A stretch of DNA of 64,000 nt from the NCBI RefSeq assembly GCF_000283155.1, contig NW_004454182.1, positions 4,653,564 to 4,717,563 on the forward strand, given 5' to 3'. The position numbers and the translations under genes were made by a program. This stretch comes from Ceratotherium simum simum (lineage: Eukaryota; Chordata; Mammalia; Perissodactyla; Rhinocerotidae). The notes beneath the pieces were generated by a model. The model was not told the origin of the DNA. It was given only the letters and a program-made list of their open reading frames with translations, and did no database searches. This document shows, one piece after another, positions 1 through 9,797 of this stretch (the first letter of the stretch is position 1; each line of letters begins with the position of its first letter).

Positions 1-859
1 GTTGTAAAATTTTTGTTTTCACAACTAATATATATGTGCACATATATTAAAAACATCAACTCAATACAACACAATTAACACCTCCTACTTATAGAACGTT
101 TTTAAACGGTTCACTAGTCTTGATGCTAAATTCATCTTTTAACTTTGTTAAAAAGGTGTTGAAAATGTATATTCAGCTACAAGTTTATTATGGTCTTCGT
201 TTTAGTGTGCAATGTATACATTAGAAGGGAAAATTTAAAATCTGTTTTGTCAGGACAAGTTTCACATCTGTTTATTATAGTGTTACCTTTTAAAATGTAT
301 TTTTATATACATAAGGAAAAGATTATTTTGATATCAGTCAAGACTGAAATTAATAACTTGGAGCATATCTGGTATGTTTTGTTCATAGTAATCACAGAAT
401 CTTGTTGAGTAAAATTCTTTGAATGAAATGTTCCATATAAAAGTGTGATTCTTTCAAACCGATTTAAACGTAAGGTTTTGGATGTTTTATATAACTTTTT
501 TACTGAATATTGGCGCTTCCCCAAATAATCTCTGTCTTTTAAAATCCTGGAGTAATTTAGAGGGGAAAAATAAAATCTCATGAAGTTCAGGCCATCATGG
601 ATCTAGAATATACTTATGCCAAGAACACTCTGAGATGTGTTCAGTCTTCCTAGTGGAATATTTTTTCCAATATAATTGTTTGAATTTTACTATTTCTTTT
701 GATGCAATAACTGTTCTCATTCCATAATAAGCAGCAGGATGGGGGAGTTTGATGTTCATGTTGTCAAATCCTTATTTTCTTCCTAACATTTATGGTCTGC
801 AGTACTCACATTTAAATCATTACCTCCAATCATCTCAGAATTCCTTGCATCCTGCATAA
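1..859. other. Unassigned AT-rich sequence
   Basis: No repeat family, splice-flanked open frame or RNA gene was recognised here. The sequence is AT-rich with short A and T runs, and reading frames are short and unremarkable. It may be unique intergenic or intronic DNA or very decayed repeat. Confidence 0.5.
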
Positions 860-1285
860 TTTATTGTTAGGATTGGCTGCACATAACAGAAAACTAGAAA
901 CAACAGTGGCTTCAACACACATTACTTTATTTTCCCATGCAAAAGAATTCCAGAGATGGAAGGTCCAGTGCCTTTATGTTAGATTCAGGAATAAATCAGT
1001 CTCCAAGCACATTATCTTTCTGTTCTATTGTTCTGGACTGCTACACTTCAGCCATGGCACCTGAGTTCCAGGTAGCAAAAACTAGAAAAGGTAGATGGAA
1101 AAAAGGGGATCTATCCAGACCTGTCTGATCCTCTTTAAAGAACCTTCCCTGAAATCCTTCCCTACAACATTCACTTCTATATGATTAGTCAGAACATGGT
1201 CATATAGCTGTACCTCATCACAGGGGAAGGTGGGAAATGCTCACATTTAGCTGGATACCTTGCTATCCCCCAATAATATAGAAGT
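860..1285 (+). repeat. Old interspersed repeat, family not assigned (copy 1 of 3)
   Basis: The stretch opens with a wording (ggctgcacataacagaaaac) that recurs in decayed form near 6590 and 63700, followed by a T-rich 'ttactttatttt' block. Its second half has further phrases I remember from a common placental repeat (around 1140-1230, 'ccttccctgaaatccttccc' and 'agtcagaacatgg'). I recognise the pattern but cannot name the family. The open frame from 864 is accidental. Confidence 0.4.
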
Positions 1286-2358
1286 TCTATTGGTTAAAAG
1301 ACGGCAAAAGTGGATTTTAGGTAGGTTCCTAGCCACGTACCTCCATAGTTTAAGTTCAACTTACACTTTGAAGATACTAGGTTACCTAATTTCAACATAA
1401 CAGGTAGAAAGCACACACTTTCCCATCTTCGTCTATTCTTCTAACCCCATTTTTCTTTAGCTTTATTTTTACTGTCAGCTTATCAGTAAATTCTTAATAT
1501 ATATTTATATGTTTCTGAGGTAAATATTCTTTTTCTTAATCATTTTTTTCTGTATATGTCCCATTTATTAAACAGTCCACCATTATAGCAAGATTTTAAA
1601 TACCATTTCTGTTATCTATTTGTCTCTTTCTAAGCTCTCTATTGTGTTTCTTCATTTCTCTGATAGGATGAAACTATTTTAATCATAAGACCTTTATAGA
1701 ATTTTGGTGAAGCATGTTCCTCCTATTATAAATTTTTTGTAAATATTTCTTAGCTGTTATTATTTATTCATCCATGTGAACTTCAGAATTATCTGATTTT
1801 GTTACAATTAATAGTAAAGACAATTTTGATTTTGATTTGAATAGCATTGAATTTGTGGACTAATTTGGGTATAGTTTATATCTTTAAAAAATTGTGTCTT
1901 CCGTTTCAAGAACATGATGTACTCCCTTATTTAGTTTCTTTGATGTATGTGTCCTTCAGTAAATTTTTCTGTGATCTGTATGTAGATTGTGTACTTTCCT
2001 GTAAGCTTACTTCTAAGTATGTTGCAGTTTCTGTTGATATGTTGGATAGGTTCTCTTTTTGCCATAACTTTCAAAAATTGGTTATCGTTGGCATATAAGA
2101 AAGCTGTTGATTTTTGTACCTTTAGCTTGCATCTATTACATTACAGAATACATATTTGTTCTCAAAATTTTTCACTTAGTTTGGCCAGATTTTATGAGAA
2201 GGCAATGTTATCTACAAATTCTAGGATTAATTTACTTTTTTTTCTTATATCATTGGATTGGGTGGAACTTTCAATACAATATTGAAAACAGCGTTAATAA
2301 TAAACATCTTTGCCTTGGTTCTATTTTAATGTTAACTATCAAGAGTAAAGTTCAGGTT

Positions 2359-2620
2359 GGGGCTGGCTCCATGGCTTAGCAATTAAGTGCATGCACTCCA
2401 CTACTGGAGGCCGGGGTTCGGATCTGGGGAACACACCAACGCACCGCTTGTCCGGCCATGCTGTGGTGGCGTCCCACATACAGCAACTGAGAAGGATGTG
2501 CAACTATGACATACAACTACCTACTGGGGCTTTGGGGAGAAAAAGGGAAAAAAAAGGAGGAGGATTGGCATGGATGTTAGCTCAGGGCTGATCTTCCTCA
2601 CCAAAAAAAAAAAAAAAAAA
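2359..2620 (+). mobile_element. ERE-type tRNA-derived SINE with 17-bp target duplication
   Basis: A tRNA-like head (ggggctggctcc, A-box-like cttagcaattaagtgc, B-box-like ggttcggatc) is followed by the ERE body (tacagcaac..., 'ctactggggctttgggg'), one tail module (ggatgttagctcagggctga) and a poly-A tract. Target duplications flank it: 2341-2357 aagagtaaagttcaggt and 2621-2637 aagaatatagttcaggt, with two mismatches. It sits inside an older L1. The body is of the 'cttgtccggccatgctg' class. Age looks moderate, with several differences from the youngest copies here. Confidence 0.95.
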
Positions 2621-3810
2621 AAGAATATAGTTCAGGTAAATTCCTTACCAGGATAAGGGCATATTCCCGTATTTCTAGCTTGCTAAGTTTTTTTTTTAAA
2701 TTAAGTAATTAGTAATGGCTGTTGATTTTGATCAGATGATTTTTCACCATCTATTAAGAAGATCATATGTTTTTTTCTCTTTTAATCTATTAAAGTACTA
2801 AGTTATATTAAATCTCCTAATATTGAATAATCCTTTCATTTCTTGGATGAAGTCTCCTAGCTCATGATGTATCTTTCTTTTAATATTCAGCTAAATCCTA
2901 TTTATTAATATTTTATTCATCTATTTTGCACAAAAATGAGTTTAATCCATACTCTTCTTACTTTATTCTTGTGGTTTGTTAGCAGAATTTTGGTTACAAA
3001 GTTTTCATTTCTTTAAGTACTCTGTAATGGTTTAAATGATATAAGAATTACATACATTTTAAACAGATACCTGTTGCTAATTGAATGCAGTAGTTTTTTA
3101 TTCTTTGATTACTAGTATATTTAAGTCATCTACTATTTTCAAAGAGCATTAACAATTTATATGTTTCCTAGATCTAGGTCCATTAAATTGATATTTACTT
3201 AGATATTCAAATAGTAATGAATATATTCAAATTAGTATAAAATTTTTCCTTTTATAATGTTTTACATTACCTCTCTATCTGGTATTATAGACTTTTTTTT
3301 ATTGTTAATGTGATTTATATTTTTCATTCCTTTTTTGACCATTTATGAAACAAGCTAGGTATATTTTATGAATTATTTCAAAGAAGCAGTTTACTAATGA
3401 AATTAGTTTTTTGTTATTTTAAACTTATTAATTTCTACTTTTTTAATCAATTTCTTCTTTCCACAGTTTTTATTATTGATCTTTTTTTATCTTTTTTCAA
3501 GAATACTTATGTCATTTTTATCCTTTCTGTTTCATTTGTACATACATTTTAGATTATATATTTTTCATATGTACCTATGTGTACATATTCTATATGTAGT
3601 GTTTCCCATATTGTTCACTTCTAAATATATAATAATTTCAGTGGTTATTTCTTGAATATCCCAAATGTCATAAAGAGAGCACATTATTCTATTTTCGGAG
3701 CTTGTTTGTCTGAAGTATTAACCTTTATTTTCTATCCTTTTGTTTCGAATTTCTAGTTTCAATGTATTTATATCAGAAAACATAGCCTTTATGGTTTTAC
3801 TACATGGATT

Positions 3811-4045
3811 TTTTTTTTGTGAGCTAGCCCTGAGCTAGCATCCATCGCCAATCCTCCTTTTTTTGGTGAGGAAGATTAGCCCTGGGCTAAGATCTGTGCC
3901 CATCTTCCTCTACTTTATATGGGACACCACCACAGCATGGCTTGAGAAGCAGTGCTTGGGTCCACGCCTGGGATCCGAACCTTCGAACCCAAGGCCACTG
4001 AATTGGAGCATGCGCACTTAATCACTTCGCCACTGGGCTGGCCCC
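3811..4045 (-). mobile_element. ERE-type SINE, antisense, two tail modules
   Basis: Reading leftward there is a ggccagcccagtggcg head near 4045, a B-box-like ggttcggatcccagg around 3970, and then two successive tail modules (each a 'ttagc...cagggct...cttcctc' unit) before a terminal T run at 3811 (poly-A on the minus strand). Candidate target duplications are catggatttttt on the left and tgtggattttttgg on the right. The body matches the class of copies at 46807 and 56363, and the central part is shortened. Confidence 0.92.
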
Positions 4046-4250
4046 CTTTGTGGATTTTTTGGGATTTTCTTTCTAGTCTGCTTTACTTCTTGTAAATGTT
4101 CATCTAGTATTAGAAATAATATGTTTTCTTTTTGATTCAGGGCGGAATTTTCTCTCCCTATATGTAGGTATAAAATCATGTTGTTTTTATTCGCAGTCTC
4201 TATATCCTCACTTATTGTCTATCTGATCTAACATTTTCTAGGAGTTGTGT

Positions 4251-5310
4251 ACTATAGTACAATCCTAGGACTGGAGTTTTGTACATCATTCCTTTTACGT
4301 CTCACAGTTCTCTGTTCATATATCTTAATACCATTCTGCTGTTTGATGTGTAAATGTCAACGGCTATTACATCTTCTTGGGAAACTATACCTTATAAAAG
4401 GAAAAAAGAAAACTCCTTCCTTGTTCAGTTTTCAGTGCTGATACTACTTCATGAAGCTATTCCCTGCAAGTCATCATTAATTAAATGCCATATTATCTTA
4501 TGGTATTGTTCAATTAAAGTTTGGATATGTGCATATGCAGTATGTTTAAGTTAGACTGCCTTGTCAGGTAGCAATATTAAGAATTTTAAGCTTAAATAAA
4601 AGAAAGAGCAGTTATGCATGATGATGTGTTTATATTTCAAATATCAATAGTGACTTTTTTATTTAACATTCATACACAAACAGGTTAAGTGAGATTACAC
4701 TAAAGAAATTATATACATCACATTCCAGTTGTGATAGTCTTAACAAATGATAAGTTCGTGCTTCTTTTGATGGACTTCCAGTACTAAAATCTGATGATCT
4801 AAATATTTATCTACCCAACTCAGTATACTAAAGATCTCATAAAGGAAAGTCTCTGAGTTTTAACTAAACTGTTAAAATTACCTTCTGAGAATCAAGCTAT
4901 TCTTGGAAAATCCAGAGTGATGATGCATTACTATGACTACTGATAATGCAATAAAAGTGTTATTTTCAATGTATTCTAAATGTATAAATTTTATTGGGCA
5001 GCAAGTCACTTTCCTTTGGTGGAGGGATCTATAAAGCAAAGAAAAAGTAACTTTATTCATGAGAATATTATTAGTAGCACTTGCTTATGGACTAAGTGAG
5101 AACCTGATTCTGTGCCCCAAATTGGAACTAAAATACTTTTGTTGGACTTAGAATTGTGATAAACTTAAAATTTTATGGTTTTTGTATTTTAATAATGAAA
5201 ATAAATACTACTAATTTCATTGGATAGTGTGTCCTGCAAAGAGATATACAGATGTGCTTTCACTCATTTGTTTAAAAAATATTTTACTTCGACAAGTACT
5301 ATGATTAAAG
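4251..5310. other. Unassigned sequence
   Basis: No repeat family or gene was recognised. It is AT-rich, and the short frames (for example 4878-5060 minus) look accidental. It separates an L1 block from a MIR cluster. Confidence 0.45.
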
Positions 5311-5311
5311 A

Positions 5312-5486
5312 CTGTAGCTGTGTGACACTTAATTAAGCTTTCTGTATTGTCAGTCTCTTCACTGGTAAAATGTGAAAAATAATGAGTAACTACCTCATAA
5401 GGTAGTTGTAATGACTCTTTTTAAAGTATTTAAGTTTAGAAAGTACTTTCTAAAAGTCACCTATTATTATTATCATTATTATTTAG
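5312..5486 (+). repeat. MIR SINE fragment
   Basis: The order matches the MIR core: 'tagctgtgtgacactta', then 'cagtctcttcactggtaaaatg', then 'taactacctcataaggtagttgtaatga'. It ends in a TTATTATTATC-like tract. Divergence is high, as expected for a MIR older than the placental radiation. Confidence 0.8.
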
Positions 5487-5594
5487 CACCATTGGGAAGA
5501 ATAAAGAAAAAGCTATTGGACAAACGTCCTGTGCTATTTCTGCCTTCCAAACATGCAATACTTAACGGGAAAATGTCTCTATTACTTTGTTATA

Positions 5595-5690
5595 AGAATT
5601 GAGTGAGATTAAGTTTGTTCTTAGCCCAATTTCCATCATGTAGTAAACAATCAATAAATGGTACCTATTATTATTATTATCACCTTGTAC
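5595..5690 (+). repeat. MIR 3' tail fragment
   Basis: The text 'atgtagtaaacaatcaataaatggtacctattattattatt' region matches the 3' end of MIR, where a 'tagtaagcgctcaataaatgtt' wording precedes an ATT-rich tail. It may be the end of the copy at 5312 separated by an indel, or a second copy. Confidence 0.6.
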
Positions 5691-5788
5691 CAGGTTTTGT
5701 GCAAGAAAAGAAGGTGAAAAAAAAAGCATAAGATTTGATATGAGAATTTTTTTTAGTTAACAAAAACTTATAGAGCCCTTATAAACCA

Positions 5789-5985
5789 GGACTATTCTAA
5801 GCAGACTATAAATTATTCAGTCTTTGATGCATCCCTCTGAGGTTGGTGTTCTTATTATCAAGCCCATTTGTAGAGGAGCAAACTGAAGTATTAAGAGGGT
5901 AAATAACTTGCTCTAGGTCACACAGCTTGAAGTCGCAGAGCTAAGACTCAAACCTGGGTAATCTGGCTCCAAAGGTTGTCCCCAA
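5789..5985 (-). repeat. MIR SINE, antisense
   Basis: This is the reverse complement of the MIR core: 'ccctctgaggttggtgttcttattat', 'gaggagcaaactgaagt', 'cttgctctaggtcacacagctt' and 'cagagctaagactcaaacctggg' appear in order. It is one of the better preserved MIRs in the window. The minus-strand frame at 5913-6191 partly overlaps it and is not a gene. Confidence 0.88.
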
Positions 5986-6424
5986 ACTCTAGATGAGGCT
6001 GCCTCTGAGCTTGAGTATAGGCTCCATCTCCTACTAGTTAGGTGCTTGACCAAGATAACTTGGTCTCTGTGTCTTTCACTATCAAACACAAATGAAAAAA
6101 GTAAGATAAAAACAAGAACAGCTGTGGCGGACGGTTGTTTTGATGGTTCCGTGAAACTGTGTATTAAGCATTTAGCCCTGTATCTAGACATGTTAGGAGT
6201 CCAGTAAATAGTTTACAAAAATTTTATTTCAGCAAATTTCAAACATTTATAAGCAATCTATAAAGTCAATTTTTTTCTTCATGTTATGGAGGAGAAAGTA
6301 AATGTCAAAAGCTATTTCTGTATCTAATTTTAATGTCACTTAGTATCTGTGGGCTCAGTTTCTTCATTTAAGAACTCTAGTTCAAGAAAAACATATCAAA
6401 ACCAAACTTATCAAAAACCAGCCG

Positions 6425-6520
6425 TTGACCCAACCAATGCTAGGCACCATTGGGAATAAAAAACTGAATGAGAAGTGGTAGTTACAGGATGTTTACAATC
6501 TGTGAGAAATGGACATTTCC
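6425..6520 (-). repeat. Possible L2 fragment, antisense
   Basis: The wording 'accaatgctaggcaccattgggaataaaaaactgaatga' resembles the antisense L2 segment ('...ggcactgttctaggtgctggggata...'). It is short and poorly matched. Confidence 0.4.
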
Positions 6521-6579
6521 ACAATTAAATGCAAATTACTTTTTAAAAAAAGATAGAGGTTAATATTTTATTAGTTAAG

Positions 6580-6915
6580 ATGCTCTTGGTTTCACATAAG
6601 AGAAAACTAGAAGAGATCACTTAAGCAAAACATGGAAGTTAGAGGGATAAAGGCCTATCGCCCTTCCCCAAGCGTGGGAGTAAACATAGGCTTTTTGAAA
6701 AAAATAAATAATACATTAAGAGCTGTCAGAAACCAAGACTGCTTCTTTCCCAGTTTCTCAATGTTTCCTGCTCTGTCCCTCCACTCTCCTCCAACTTGGT
6801 CTTCCATCTCTGCTTTTCTCTGAGGAATGATCTGCCCTGCTGTTCCCATATAAGGATGCTCACTGGACAGCTCCTGAATTTTTATGTGCTCAGTTGCAGC
6901 CACCAGCACTAGGGT
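6580..6915 (+). repeat. Old interspersed repeat, family not assigned (copy 2 of 3)
   Basis: It starts with 'gctcttggtttcacataaga' and 'gaaaactagaagagatcact', then 'taagcaaaacatgg', a decayed version of the opening seen at 860 and 63700. The right part has 'cagctcctgaatttttatgt', also familiar from this repeat in other mammals. I do not know its family name. Confidence 0.35.
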
Positions 6916-7009
6916 TTCTTAAGGAAGGAGAGAATACACTTTTCACTCAATTTTGGTTAGATCTCTTTTTATTCATACCTGCCTTTGGGGACTGCACAGA
7001 CGCAGTAAG

Positions 7010-7500
7010 TTAGTTATGAAGTTTGCTAGAAGTGCAATGGAAAATATAAAAAGAGGAACAGAGAATGGGGGACTGAGGGAGGACTAAAGGAGAGTTTCAA
7101 TATTAAATAACATGATTAAGGGGTCACCTTATTAAGAAGGTGACATCTGAGAAAGGTGAGGGAGTTAACCAAACACATATCTAAGGAAATATGCCTACAT
7201 CCTTGGAGGCAAGGATTGCAGAGTATTTCATTTTGGAATGAACATATGATATACATCGTAAAAAATAGTGTGGATTTGCCTGCTGATGGTCAGAATAATA
7301 GGGCTTTGAGGCAGAGGAAGCAAAGGGAATAGAATAATGAATGCAGGATGGCTTGGGGAATGTCTTAGAAGCAGGAAGCCATCTGGCTAATGTTTGCTGT
7401 ATGAGAACTGGCGTGTATAGATAAAGCTGGAAAGTAGATTGGGCTTGGTTGAAGGGAGACAAGGACCATGCCAACAACTTAAATCCTTCCAAAGTGGGGA
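7010..7500 (-). repeat. L2 LINE fragment, antisense
   Basis: The text 'gaaggtgacatctgagaaaggtgagggagttaacc', 'ggctttgaggcagaggaa' and 'tagaagcaggaagccatctggctaatg' follows the antisense L2 3' region. The minus-strand open frame at 7181-7492 lies within it and has no recognisable protein similarity. Confidence 0.6.
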
Positions 7501-7566
7501 CAACCTGCTAATATATCTATTATTCCATGATTCTATCTAGAAAAATTAATTTAAAAAATATTTTTT

Positions 7567-7768
7567 GGGGGGCGGGCAGGTGGCATAGTAGTTAAGTTCG
7601 CATGCTCTGCTTTGGCAGCCAGGGGTTTGCAGGTTCAGATCCTGGGCACAGACCTACATAACACTCACCAAGCCGTGCTGCGGTAGCATCCCATATACAA
7701 AGTAGAAGAATATGAGTACAGATGTTAGCTCAGGGCCAATCTTCCTCACCAAAAAAAAAAAAAAAAAA
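7567..7768 (+). mobile_element. ERE-type SINE, older subfamily
   Basis: The head is 'ggcatagtagttaagttcgc' with a B-box-like 'ggttcagatcctgggc'. The body reads 'ctcaccaagccgtgctgcgg' and 'catcccatatacaaagtag'. One tail module (gatgttagctcagggccaat) precedes the poly-A ending at 7768. This body class is shared with the copy at 60193 and, more loosely, the reversed one at 40083. The start is vague because of a G run, and no clear target duplication was found. Confidence 0.92.
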
Positions 7769-7879
7769 GGGCGGGGGGAGATAGCATAGACTCTCTTCTC
7801 TGTTCCTTGTATAAATATAGATCAGCATGTTTTAAATAATTTTTATGTATTTGTATGGCTGCCAATCAAAAAGAGCATA

Positions 7880-8080
7880 CACAGAAACCACTTTGAGTTT
7901 TAGCCCCACCAGTCAATAACTGTGAGGTCATAGACAAATTATACAGCCTCATTGAGGCTTCCTTACTATTGATTTAAAATTTAGATAATATTTACTTTTA
8001 TCGACTGCTAAGATAAATCAATTAGGTGAGGTATGTAAACCAATTGAAATAAGCACTCAAGAAATGTTTGTTACCTCACC
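7880..8080 (+). repeat. MIR SINE, diverged
   Basis: Phrases in MIR order: 'ttttagccccaccagtcaataactgtgaggt', 'gacaaattatacagcctcattgag', 'aattaggtgaggtatgtaaa' and 'aagcactcaagaaatgtttgtta'. These match the centre and the 3' end of MIR on the plus strand with many changes. Confidence 0.65.
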
Positions 8081-9345
8081 CTCTTCTTTTACGCTCCTGC
8101 TACGTTCTATATCATTTTATTTTTGCCATTTTGTATTCTGAACTCAACATGGCAAAGATTCTACTAATAACAAAAATTTTAAATAAATTGTAATAAGACT
8201 GTAGAAAAGCATATGTAAGTAGAAAATACTTTATATATGAAGAAGCTCAGTCCTCAAGAGACAAATTTATGAATGCATTAATTTAACAAACTTTGGTTAC
8301 ACTCTCCCTATGTAAAATAGTTTGGAATTAGAAGATAAATAAACAAGGAACTTGGCATATTGGTTCAATAGCCAATGAAAAATAAATTGGTAGACGAATT
8401 GATAAATCAAAATAATTTCTGTTTGTACTATACTGCTTTTTTCCCTAGGTGACATAACTGATATGCAGTTATTTTTATTGGAATTATTTTATTTATAAGA
8501 TTACCAACTTTTTCTCCATGAATAAACAAAACACTAAGTATGTATTTAATATCATTAGTACATTTGATGCGAAACGGTGAAGCTATAGATATAAATTTTC
8601 ATGGTATGCACAAAAGTTTAAAAATTTATATATTTTCTTAGTGTGATGCCATCAATAGTCTAGGATATAAGAGAGAAACCACAAATGGAGAGACCAAAGC
8701 TTTTAAAAATATGCAAATACAATTTCATCTCTCTTTTTTCCAGTTTATATAGGGCAGCAAATTTGTTTTATGCAGTATCGAGAACTTTCTATCATATTAA
8801 GGTCGTTCGTATTTCACCAAAGCAGACTTGGAAAGATGAGCTCATCCACTGACATAAATCTTAGTTTTATGAGGTTTTCTGAACTTAATATTTCCCTCCA
8901 GTTATTTGAAGTTTTGATTAGGGCATGCGTTACAAGTACTAAGACTTTGCACCTACGATGATTCTGAGGACAAGTAGTAACCCTCCCTTCCTGCCTGCTT
9001 GCACTACCCCACCATCCTTGAAAAAAACAAGTAACTAACATCAACCTTCCCTCCCCCATCACGTTAAGTTCTGTTGTTACAAAGTCTTTCTTTGTGTCTT
9101 AAAGAATTTCCTATTGATAAAGAAACTTAGTAAACTGGAAATATTTCTACACAGCATCACACCTTTATTAACAGCCATCAACTCATATTTGGGATGATTC
9201 GTTTCGAACCATGATAGAGACCTAAAAAGTAGCCTCTTTGGAAATGTGAGGTGGAATATAGATATCTGTATATATTGAAGGGTAGCAATGAAAAAATTAG
9301 GAAAGGTCATCAAGTGTAAGGAAGTGTGATTAGAGACTAAGGCCA
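8081..9345. other. Unassigned sequence
   Basis: No gene or repeat family was recognised. The sequence is mostly AT-rich. A short more complex part lies near 8940-9060. Small frames (8814-9062 minus, 9077-9346 minus) show no familiar protein pattern. Confidence 0.45.
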
Positions 9346-9349
9346 ATAT

Positions 9350-9797
9350 TATCCAGGCCCTCGTATTCCCAAATACTGTGTACGGGTGTGAATGCTGGAT
9401 AGTGAAAAGGGCTGACAGGAAAAAAATGAATTCATTTTAAATACGGTGTTGGAGGAGAGCTCTACAGATACCCTAGAAAGACAAACAAGTGGATCCTGGA
9501 GTAAATTAAGGGGAACTACTGCTGGAGGCAAAAATGATAAAACTGAGGCTGTCTTACTTGGGGCACATCGTGAGATGGCAGGATTCTTTGGAAAAGACAA
9601 TAATGCTGGGAAAAGTAGAAGGCAGCAGGAAAAAAGGAAGACCAAATATCAGATGGATTGACTCCATAAAGGAAGCCATAGGCATGAGTCTATAGAAGAT
9701 GAGGAGGGCTGTTGAGGACAGGACATTGTGGACATCACTCCTTCTTGGGTCACCAGGAGTCAGAGTTGACTTGACAGCACATAACAACAATATGCTG
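9350..9797 (+). mobile_element. BovB/RTE LINE 3' end, decayed reverse-transcriptase C-terminus
   Basis: On the plus strand the translation shows the conserved end of an RTE-clade reverse transcriptase: VYGCECWIVKRAD, then (after a frame break near 9440) an RCWRRALQIP-like stretch, then KLRLSYLGHIVRWQDSLEKT, IMLGKVEGSRKKGRPNIRW and IDSIKEAIG. The BovB-typical ending 'LWTSLLLGHQESELT' is followed by a 'cagcacataacaacaa' 3' tail. Stops and frame breaks (near 9440, 9505 and 9693) mean it is dead. Only the last several hundred bases are present, as is usual for 5'-truncated LINE copies. The family call rests on this residue pattern. The exact subfamily and whether it is a true BovB or a related RTE need alignment. 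Confidence 0.85.

Larger units (their letters stand above)
1430..4250 (-). mobile_element. Ancient L1/HAL1-type LINE, antisense, interrupted by two SINEs
   Basis: Read on the minus strand this is decayed L1 ORF2-type sequence. The clearest part is 2700-2960, where the antisense text around 'agaagatcatatg' and 'aatatt..ataatcctttcatttcttggatga' follows the familiar L1 reverse-transcriptase region. Similar T-rich antisense L1 text continues on both sides of the ERE copies at 2359-2620 and 3811-4045, so both SINEs landed in a pre-existing L1. No intact ORF remains. Both ends are approximate, and more than one L1 copy may be present. HAL1 is possible because long T-rich stretches match poorly to a modern L1. 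Confidence 0.65.
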
